In this document: one piece after another, positions 7,286 through 12,915 of the stretch
Layout of the letters: each line of letters starts with the position of its first letter
How positions within the stretch are numbered: position 1 is the first letter of the stretch
Assembly (NCBI GenBank): GCA_039590215.1
Contig: JBDHFX010000078.1
Span: forward strand, 1-13,776
Direction of reading: 5' to 3'
Length of the DNA stretch: 13,776 nucleotides
From: CAMYLR01 sp039590215
Lineage (GTDB): Bacteria; Gemmatimonadota; Gemmatimonadetes; JACCXV01; JAHWKZ01
Notes under the pieces: model-generated
What the model was told of the DNA's origin: nothing
Database searches by the model: none
What the model saw: the letters and a program-made list of their open reading frames with translations, nothing else
Program-made: the position numbers and the translations under genes

Positions 7286-7759
7286 TTGCTCGATGGCGCT
7301 CAGGCCGGGTTGTCGTGGGAGACGATCTTGAAGAAGCGTGAGAACTACCGAGCGGCGTTCGACGATTTCGACCCCGAAGCGATTGCCCGCTACGACGACG
7401 AGAAAACGAGGCAGCTGCTCGCCGACCCAGGCATCGTTCGAAACCGTCAAAAGGTTGCGTCCGCGGTCAAAAACGCGCGCGCGTTCCTCGAGATTCAGGC
7501 CGAACTCGAGTCGTTCGACGCCTACATCTGGAGGTTCGTCGGTGGCGAGACGATCCAGAACAAGTGGCGGACGCTATCGGATATACCAGCCAAGACCGCA
7601 GAGTCGGAGGCGATGAGCAAGGATCTGAAACGCCGAGGCTTCGGTTTCGTTGGCCCGACGATCTGCTATGCATTCATGCAGGCAGCTGGTATAGTCAACG
7701 ACCACACCGTGGATTGCTACCGCCACGCCGAGTGTGCAGCATTGGTTCAGCGAGGCTAG
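7286..7759 (+). CDS. tag: DNA-3-methyladenine glycosylase I, N-terminally truncated (possible pseudogene)
   Basis: Tag removes 3-methyladenine from alkylated DNA in base excision repair. The homologous reading frame actually begins at 7229, right after the dehydrogenase stop, with SSDEWGVPLHDDRKLFEFLLLDGAQAGLSW. The first ~17 residues of the family (E. coli Cys4, Tyr13, Tyr16, His17) are missing, and the TGA at 7226-7228 sits where Tyr16 would be. The only standard start I find in the 5' part is TTG 7286, which would also discard the DEWGVP segment. From there, residues KKRENYR, PGIVRNRQKV, LKRRGFGFVGPTICYAFMQA and VNDHTVDC agree well with the family, and His140/Cys144 match the C-terminal zinc ligands. 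The recognition Glu (E. coli Glu38) is Asp at residue 3. The body shows no frameshift or internal stop, so the deletion is recent, a start is unusual, or the assembly dropped bases. It is convergent with the hcp-like gene, 6 nt apart. Confidence 0.85.
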   Translation: MLDGAQAGLSWETILKKRENYRAAFDDFDPEAIARYDDEKTRQLLADPGIVRNRQKVASAVKNARAFLEIQAELESFDAYIWRFVGGETIQNKWRTLSDIPAKTAESEAMSKDLKRRGFGFVGPTICYAFMQAAGIVNDHTVDCYRHAECAALVQRG

Positions 7760-7765
7760 CAGGAT

Positions 7766-8368
7766 TTAGTCGTCTCGATCCCAGCTCTGCTTGACCTTCA
7801 CCCGAGAACTCTTATCGATCTCGGCCGCGTCGACTTTCTCGTAGGTCATCGTGATCGTCTCCATTGGGCGATCGCCGGATGCGTCGAGGCTGTAGCTCGT
7901 GATCATGACGTTCTTGAGCTCGTACTTCATGTACGTCGCTCGAGCCCCGGAACGCTCCGGCGCTTCGAACTCTACCTTGGAGAAGTGTTCCCCCTTGGCA
8001 CACGCCAGCATTATTTTTGGCGACGCCGCGTCGTATTCCTTTGTCATGGTCAGGTCCTCTAGAATCACGTCGTCGCGACGACGCGTGGCGCCCTCTCCGG
8101 GGGCAGGCTTGTGCGCCCCCCAATCGATCGACAGAACGTCGATCCACTTGTCGTGATCCTTGTCCGCAGACTCGCCATCGACGCCATCGAACTTGATGTA
8201 CATGTCGGCAGCAGCAGCCGGTGGGTTGGACACGCGACCCGCGACGATCGGCCGGTCGGGGTCGTCTTGGGCCTGGAGGCTCGGTGGAGAAGCGATCAGC
8301 AGTGCTACGCCCACGCCGACTGCGCAGAACCAATGATTGAGTTTGCTCGATTGGTGCTCACCTAACAT
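7766..8368 (-). CDS. Hcp-like type VI tube family protein with a Sec signal peptide
   Basis: This 200-residue protein has the Hcp (type VI secretion tube) family pattern. It shows MYIKFDGVDGES (56-67), DKWIDVLSIDWG (73-84), LTMTKEYDAASPKIMLACAKGEHFSKVEFEA (106-136) and MKYELKNVMITSYSLDASGDRPMETITMTYEKV (147-179). Unlike classical cytoplasmic Hcp, residues 1-33 look like a signal peptide (hydrophobic core 13-27, SLQA then Gln), followed by a ~20-residue linker. The ATG at 8368 is chosen because AGAGG/GGGGG directly precedes it; an upstream extension to 8506 has no support. Hcp normally forms hexameric rings stacked in the type VI tube. No TssB/C, VgrG or other type VI gene is in view, so a periplasmic or cell-surface role for the exported form is possible but is inference. 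It is divergent from alaS and convergent with tag. Confidence 0.86.
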   Translation of the reverse strand: MLGEHQSSKLNHWFCAVGVGVALLIASPPSLQAQDDPDRPIVAGRVSNPPAAAADMYIKFDGVDGESADKDHDKWIDVLSIDWGAHKPAPGEGATRRRDDVILEDLTMTKEYDAASPKIMLACAKGEHFSKVEFEAPERSGARATYMKYELKNVMITSYSLDASGDRPMETITMTYEKVDAAEIDKSSRVKVKQSWDRDD

Positions 8369-8375
8369 CGTTCCC

Positions 8376-8380
8376 CCTCT
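8376..8380 (-). promoter_or_regulatory. Ribosome binding site of the hcp-like gene
   Basis: On the minus strand AGAGG (within AGAGGGGG) stands 7 nt before ATG 8368. It decides the start over the longer open frame that reaches 8506. Confidence 0.75.
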
Positions 8381-8396
8381 TAGAGGTGCGCTTGTG

Positions 8397-8414
8397 GTTG
8401 ACCCGTGGGTTAAC
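8397..8414. promoter_or_regulatory. Near-perfect dyad between hcp-like gene and alaS
   Basis: GTTGACCC-GT-GGGTTAAC pairs in 7 of 8 positions (a G-U wobble at the eighth in RNA). It is a candidate operator. TTGACC at 8398-8403 also resembles a plus-strand -35 box, but no good -10 follows at the right distance. Confidence 0.35.
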
Positions 8415-8451
8415 GTGGTCGCGATACCCCGTGTGTTTCGGCAGGTGCCCT

Positions 8452-8480
8452 TTGCGGCTCTGAGGAGCCCCCTGTATCTT
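8452..8480 (+). promoter_or_regulatory. Candidate alaS promoter
   Basis: TTGCGG (8452-8457) and TATCTT (8475-8480) are separated by 17 bases and face alaS, placing the start of transcription near 8487, about 65 nt before the start codon. The -10 element overlaps the left arm of the large dyad at 8472-8499. The match is moderate and by eye. Confidence 0.35.
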
Positions 8481-8528
8481 GGGGCAAGTCCCGATACAGC
8501 AACCACATAGCGGAGCGGGTCATCCCGC
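8456..8528. promoter_or_regulatory. Cluster of three dyads upstream of alaS
   Basis: Three inverted repeats lie in series. GGCTC-TGAG-GAGCC is at 8456-8469. CTGTATC...GATACAG (7-bp perfect arms, 8472-8478 and 8493-8499) contains an inner GGG/CCC pairing. GCGGG-TCAT-CCCGC is at 8515-8528. None is followed by a T-run, so they do not look like intrinsic terminators. They may be operators or RNA hairpins controlling alaS. In E. coli, alanyl-tRNA synthetase represses its own gene by binding a palindrome at the transcription start, which makes the 8472-8499 dyad a plausible counterpart. Confidence 0.45.
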
Positions 8529-8552
8529 CCCTTCGCGTTCTGGACGGTACCG

Positions 8553-11090
8553 ATGACCGGTCACGAGATCCGCCAGCGATTCATCGATTTCTTCGTCGCC
8601 AACGACCACACGCAAGTGACGTCGGCCCCGCTCGTGCCCGATGACGACCCGACGCTGCTGTTCGTGAATGCCGGCATGGTCCCGTTTAAGGACGTCTTCA
8701 CGGGTCAACGTGTGCTCGATTACTCCCGCGCCGTGTCGTCGCAGAAGTGCCTTCGCGTCTCGGGCAAGCACAACGACTTTGAAAACGTAGGATACACGCC
8801 GCGTCACCACACGTTCTTCGAGATGCTCGGCAACTTCTCGTTTGGCGACTACTTCAAACGTCGGGCAATCGCCCTGGCATGGGAGTTTCTCACCGAAGAT
8901 CTCGCGTTGCCCGCCGACCGGCTCTGGGCCAGCGTTCACGAAAGCGACGACGACGCGGCCAAGTTGTGGCCCGAGGTCACCGGGATCCCCGCAGAGCGGG
9001 TCCTCCGGATGGGGGACAAGGATAACTTTTGGGCGATGGGTGACACCGGCCCATGCGGGCCGTGCTCTGAGATCTTCTGGGATTTTGGCCCCGAGTATGG
9101 TGCGGGTACGCCAGCCGACAACGAGGATCGATACCTCGAGATCTGGAATCTGGTGTTCATGCAGTTCGAGAGTCGAGCCGATGGTACGCGGATCGACCTG
9201 CCGCGACCGTCGGTCGACACTGGCATGGGGCTGGAGCGGGTCGCGGCTGTCGTTCAGGGCGTGTACTCGAACTATGACAGCGATCTGTTCACTCCGCTGC
9301 TCGCGACGATCGCCTCAAAGACAGATCGAACCTACGAGCCCGATACCGATGTCGGGGTCTCGTTCCGGGTTCTAGCCGATCACGGTCGGGCGGCGACGTT
9401 CCTTATCAGCGACGGTGTTTATCCGACCAACGAGGGCCGTGGTTACGTGCTGAGGCGGATCATCCGCCGGGCCGTGCGTCACTACTGGATGCTCGATGTT
9501 CATCGTCCCGTCCTGCACGACATCATTCCTACGATCGTTGCCGAAATGGGCACGGCGTTTCCCGAGTTGCCGGCTCACGAGCAACAGATCCAAGTGATCC
9601 TCGAGGCTGAAGAGGAGCGGTTCCTGCAGACGATCGATCAGGGAATGGAGATTCTGGAAAAAGTACTTGCGACGACACCAGCGGGTGCCGAGCTCCCCGG
9701 GAACGATGTCTTTACGCTCTATGACACGTACGGTTTTCCACCCGATCTAACCGAGCTCATCGCCACAGAGCGAGGTCATGGGATCGATGACCGAGGTTAT
9801 CAGGAACTCATGACGGAGCAACGGGAGAGGGCCCGCAAGGCGAGTGGCTTCGACACGGTAGGGGTTGACGCGGTGGATCGGAATCTGGAGGCGGACTCGA
9901 CGTTTGTCGGCTACGGTCAGCTCGAAGTCGACACGACCATCGAACACGTTGCGCCAGATGGAGACCGCCTCCGGCTGGTCTTGCGCGACAACCCATTCTA
10001 CGCGACCGGCGGTGGGCAGGTCGCCGACACCGGTGTCATCGATGGAGAAGGGTTCGGTCTCGCTGTTTTCGACGTCGAGCGGCACGGCGAGGCATTCGTC
10101 CCCGTGGCCGAGGTCGTCGAGGGTGATGCAGACAAAGTCGTTGTCGGTGCGAAAGTCCGAGCGACCGTTGATGAAGCACAGCGCCGCGACACCGAGCGCC
10201 ATCACACGGTGACGCACGTCATTCACGCCATCCTCCGCAATCGACTGGGGGAGCATGTGCGACAGGCAGGCTCGCTTGTCGCTCCCGACCGCATGCGGTT
10301 CGACTTCTCGCATCCAAAGGCGCTGACGACGCAAGAGGTCGAAGCCATTGAAGACGAAGCCAACGCCTGGGTTTTGTCCGATCTGCCGGTTGATAAGGAG
10401 GTCGTACCGTTTGACGACGCTAAGTCGCGCGGTGCGATCGCGCTGTTTGGTGAGAAGTACGGCGACCGAGTGCGGGTCGTCACGATCGGCGACAACGAAT
10501 CGATTGAACTGTGCGGGGGCTGTCATGTGACACGAACGGGTGAGATCGGGGCCGTCAAGATCGTGTCCGAATCGAGCGTCGCCGGTGGTGTCCGGCGTAT
10601 CGAGGTAGTAACCGGTTTTCGCGCGCTGGAGGAGTTCAGACAGATCGATCGGCTGCTCGAAGAGAAGCGCGAGGTCGAAAAGCGGTTCGCGGCTGCCCGT
10701 CGTCAGGCGATGCAGGGTGGCACAAGCGGGCTCACCGAGCGATCGACGACAGTCGATGGCTTCCAAGTCGTAACGCTCCGGGCCGAGCCGGTTTCGATGG
10801 ACGACTTGCGTACGATCGGTGACACTCTTCGTGAGCAACTCGGTTCGGGTGTGGGGGTGATCGGCGCGGCGCTGGGCGGCAAGGCGAACCTGCTGACCGT
10901 TGTCACCGACGACTTGATTGAAGCCGGCACACTGGACGCACCGCGGGTGATCCGCGAGCTGGCGCCGCTGATCGGTGGTCGTGGCGGAGGTAAGAGACAC
11001 ATGGCGCAAGCCGGTGGCAAGGACGTTGACAAGATCGACACCGCGCTCGAACGGGCGCCCGAGATCGTGGCCTCGCTGGTCCGCGGTTGA
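8553..11090 (+). CDS. alaS: Alanyl-tRNA synthetase
   Basis: This 845-residue class II synthetase charges tRNA-Ala and edits misactivated Ser/Gly. The catalytic domain (1 to ~250) shows FVNAGMVPFKDVFTG (37-51), KCLRVSGKHNDFENVG (65-80), FFEMLGNFSFGDYFK (88-102), GDTGPCGPCSEIFWDFG (163-179), EIWNLVFMQF (196-205) and motif 3 DTGMGLERV (222-230). The tRNA-binding helical region follows. The editing domain has zinc ligands His551 and His555 (HTVTH), Cys654 and His658 in CGGCH, where many homologues have CGGTH. The C-Ala domain ends with GGRGGGKRHMAQAGG (808-822). ATG 8553 gives the family's usual start (MTGHEIRQRFIDFF), although no strong Shine-Dalgarno precedes it. Length is close to the usual ~870. 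The stop overlaps the next gene's TTG start by 4 nt. Confidence 0.98.
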   Translation: MTGHEIRQRFIDFFVANDHTQVTSAPLVPDDDPTLLFVNAGMVPFKDVFTGQRVLDYSRAVSSQKCLRVSGKHNDFENVGYTPRHHTFFEMLGNFSFGDYFKRRAIALAWEFLTEDLALPADRLWASVHESDDDAAKLWPEVTGIPAERVLRMGDKDNFWAMGDTGPCGPCSEIFWDFGPEYGAGTPADNEDRYLEIWNLVFMQFESRADGTRIDLPRPSVDTGMGLERVAAVVQGVYSNYDSDLFTPLLATIASKTDRTYEPDTDVGVSFRVLADHGRAATFLISDGVYPTNEGRGYVLRRIIRRAVRHYWMLDVHRPVLHDIIPTIVAEMGTAFPELPAHEQQIQVILEAEEERFLQTIDQGMEILEKVLATTPAGAELPGNDVFTLYDTYGFPPDLTELIATERGHGIDDRGYQELMTEQRERARKASGFDTVGVDAVDRNLEADSTFVGYGQLEVDTTIEHVAPDGDRLRLVLRDNPFYATGGGQVADTGVIDGEGFGLAVFDVERHGEAFVPVAEVVEGDADKVVVGAKVRATVDEAQRRDTERHHTVTHVIHAILRNRLGEHVRQAGSLVAPDRMRFDFSHPKALTTQEVEAIEDEANAWVLSDLPVDKEVVPFDDAKSRGAIALFGEKYGDRVRVVTIGDNESIELCGGCHVTRTGEIGAVKIVSESSVAGGVRRIEVVTGFRALEEFRQIDRLLEEKREVEKRFAAARRQAMQGGTSGLTERSTTVDGFQVVTLRAEPVSMDDLRTIGDTLREQLGSGVGVIGAALGGKANLLTVVTDDLIEAGTLDAPRVIRELAPLIGGRGGGKRHMAQAGGKDVDKIDTALERAPEIVASLVRG

Positions 11091-11794
11091 TCAAAACCCG
11101 CCCGCCCGAAGTCGATTGGTTCGCGGTAGCGCTGAGCGAGTGGCTGGCCAGCTTCACGATGCCCGAATTGCTGGCGGCCGAGATGGCAGACGCCTGTTCC
11201 GGCTCAGCACCGTGGCCAGCGGCGATCGGTGGCAGCGCGGTCCGTCGATCGGGCTGGGGGGACTCCGAGGCGCTGGTCTGGGGCATCGCGATCGGTGGCC
11301 TGGCTGGCAGTTTGAATGGCGTCAGCGCGAGCCTTGCATCGGGCGTGGCTGAGGGTCGAACGCCCGGCACGGCGGTCGATGGTGCGGCCGGGACACTGCT
11401 TGCGGCCGACGCTTTGGTGGCCGCCGCTCACGAGGCGCTGGGATCGCTCGGGCCCGATAGACTCGAGATCGTGATGAGCGCGCTGGCTCAAGAGTTTGGT
11501 GACGGCGGACCGTGGCTGCGGCTGAGCCGCGATGGTGGGCTCGCTTGGCCGGCGATCGTGCCGTTGGCGTTGGTTCCAGCTGCCCGCACCGAGCCAGAGG
11601 GTCCCTGGACCGAGTACGCGAACGCTTGGCGTGCGGTCTATGACCCGCGATCGCCCGCGGAGCCGAACGTGGATTTGAGTTCCCTCTGGAACCATCCGGC
11701 GACTGACGACGCGACTCGCGCTCTGATGCGGGCAGCGAGCGATGAAGCGCGTGTTGTCCAGGCCGAGCTCGTCGCGCGGTTGGGGATGCGCTAA
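11087..11794 (+). CDS. Hypothetical protein translationally coupled to alaS
   Basis: This 235-residue protein is not recognised. It starts with TTG inside the alaS stop (TTGA, 4-nt overlap) and fills exactly the space up to lptG, with which its stop codon overlaps by 4 nt (CTAA). It is Ala/Gly rich. There is a glycine-rich stretch with moderate hydrophobicity at about 64-90 (GIAIGGLAGSLNGVSASLA), another Ala-rich helix-like stretch at 98-118 and an acidic Trp-containing middle (DGGPWLRLSRDGG, 139-151). No signal peptide, zinc motif or clear membrane helix is evident. The Ala/Gly pattern is faintly reminiscent of ADP-ribosylglycohydrolase-type helices, but the acidic metal motifs of that family are not seen, so this is not proposed as a function. 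Position suggests co-expression with alaS. A later ATG (residue 25) is an alternative start. Confidence 0.65.
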   Translation: MIKTRPPEVDWFAVALSEWLASFTMPELLAAEMADACSGSAPWPAAIGGSAVRRSGWGDSEALVWGIAIGGLAGSLNGVSASLASGVAEGRTPGTAVDGAAGTLLAADALVAAAHEALGSLGPDRLEIVMSALAQEFGDGGPWLRLSRDGGLAWPAIVPLALVPAARTEPEGPWTEYANAWRAVYDPRSPAEPNVDLSSLWNHPATDDATRALMRAASDEARVVQAELVARLGMR

Positions 11795-12915
11795 GTCCGA
11801 GCGCGAGAGAGCAGGATTAACGCGACCACGAGGAACACTCCGTTGGCGAGCCACGCGGCCCATACGGGCGCCAGCCCACCCCCATACCCGATCCCCTGCC
11901 CGACCCGCAAGAATCCCCAGAACACGATCGTCAGAAAGAGTGCAATCCCGAAACCCATCGCCCCACCGCGTCGACTCGTGTGTGCGGCAGATCCGACGAG
12001 CGCCACCCCGAACAAGACGATGATCAAGTTCGCGAACGGGTAGGAGAGCTTCATCTGGAGATCGACCTCTTCTTCGAGCGTATCGGCGCCGAGCCGGCGT
12101 CGCTTGGCGATATACGAATCGAGATCGGCGTAACCCATCTCTTCGGGTTCCATGTCTTCCGCCAGGAGCTCCTCGGGTCGATCGACGAGCTCTGGAGATC
12201 GCAGCAACGAGAAGGTGAACATGCGCTCGTCGCCCTCGGTTGGGAACACGCGCATCTCGCCGCGTTGGAGCACCCACGTTTCGGTTCGTGGCTCCCATAT
12301 CATCTGTGGCGCATTGATGCGAAGAAACGTCCCGTCCTTGAACTGCCGCTGGATCTCGACCTGATCTGCCGACGCCCCAGTTTGATTCGTGTCGGCTTCG
12401 TCGATGAAGAGCGCTCGCACGATGTACGTGTAACCGTCCTCGTTTTGATAGACGAAGTTGCCACGATAGTTCTCGCGCCTCGGACCCTCGCCGATGATCT
12501 CCTCTTCATAGACATCGTTGACCTTAGCGTTCAGGGCAGGAATCCAGGTCTCACCGAAGGTGAGGCCAGCCAGACTGACGAGGAACGAGAAGAGAATTAC
12601 CGGAAGTGTGATCCGATAGAGACTAAGCCCGCTGGACTTCATGGCCGTCAGCTCACCGTGCCGACCCAAGTCGCCAATCGACAAGATCGTTGCTACCAAC
12701 ATCGCCATCGGGAGTGTCAACAACAGGTTGTATGGGGTCTGATAGAAATAGTACTTACCAACCGCGCTCCAGGGAGCGTCCTGGTCCAGGTAAAGGTCGA
12801 TGTGATCCATCAGGTGGATCATCACGAAGATCGCAGTGAACGAGAACAGCGCGAGGACGAGGATCTTGAGAAACTCGCCCATCACGTGCCGATCGAGTCG
12901 ACGCACGAAGATCAC
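11791..12915 (-). CDS. lptG: LptG-type permease of the lipopolysaccharide export ABC transporter (YjgP/YjgQ family)
   Basis: LptF and LptG are the inner-membrane subunits that, with the LptB ATPase, extract lipopolysaccharide and pass it to LptC/LptA. With GTG 12915 the protein has 374 residues. Membrane helices lie near 15-36, 62-80 and 101-121. A periplasmic beta-jellyroll domain spans ~125-285, and C-terminal helices lie near 290-310, 318-338 and 349-369. The cytoplasmic coupling segment GRHGELTAMKSSGLSLYRITLP (84-105) is the family signature. GTG 12915 is preferred over ATG 12942 because it forms a GTGA overlap with the lptF stop, has GAAGG 8 nt upstream and gives the typical short lead-in RRLDRHVMGEFL. 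It is the second gene of an lptF-lptG pair. Assigning G rather than F rests on order and the partner's form. Confidence 0.92.
   Translation of the reverse strand: MIFVRRLDRHVMGEFLKILVLALFSFTAIFVMIHLMDHIDLYLDQDAPWSAVGKYYFYQTPYNLLLTLPMAMLVATILSIGDLGRHGELTAMKSSGLSLYRITLPVILFSFLVSLAGLTFGETWIPALNAKVNDVYEEEIIGEGPRRENYRGNFVYQNEDGYTYIVRALFIDEADTNQTGASADQVEIQRQFKDGTFLRINAPQMIWEPRTETWVLQRGEMRVFPTEGDERMFTFSLLRSPELVDRPEELLAEDMEPEEMGYADLDSYIAKRRRLGADTLEEEVDLQMKLSYPFANLIIVLFGVALVGSAAHTSRRGGAMGFGIALFLTIVFWGFLRVGQGIGYGGGLAPVWAAWLANGVFLVVALILLSRART

Noticed and set aside
6140..7759. A genuine dehydrogenase-Tag fusion by TGA readthrough or selenocysteine
   Set aside because: No SECIS-like element is apparent, and both proteins are complete or nearly complete single enzymes with no functional reason for fusion. 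Deletion of the tag start is simpler; kept only as an option in the tag finding.
7766..8368. A type VI secretion locus
   Set aside because: Only a single Hcp-like gene is present; the neighbours are tag and alaS and no sheath, baseplate, VgrG or effector genes are seen.
8369..8506. N-terminal extension of the Hcp-like protein to 8506
   Set aside because: It would bury the signal peptide and pass through the intergenic dyads. A strong ribosome binding site precedes ATG 8368.
8456..8528. Intrinsic terminator or T-box riboswitch upstream of alaS
   Set aside because: The hairpins are not followed by T-runs, and I found neither the conserved T-box antiterminator sequence nor a clear specifier loop.
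9747..11009. A 420-codon open frame on the minus strand opposite alaS
   Set aside because: It lies entirely antisense to the unmistakable AlaRS editing and C-terminal domains, its product has no recognisable motif, and long antisense frames are expected in GC-rich genes.
11204..12298. A 364-codon minus-strand open frame spanning the hypothetical gene and the end of lptG
   Set aside because: It overlaps lptG in a different frame of the same strand, is Arg-rich and low in motif content, and has no ribosome binding site context; it is a shadow frame.
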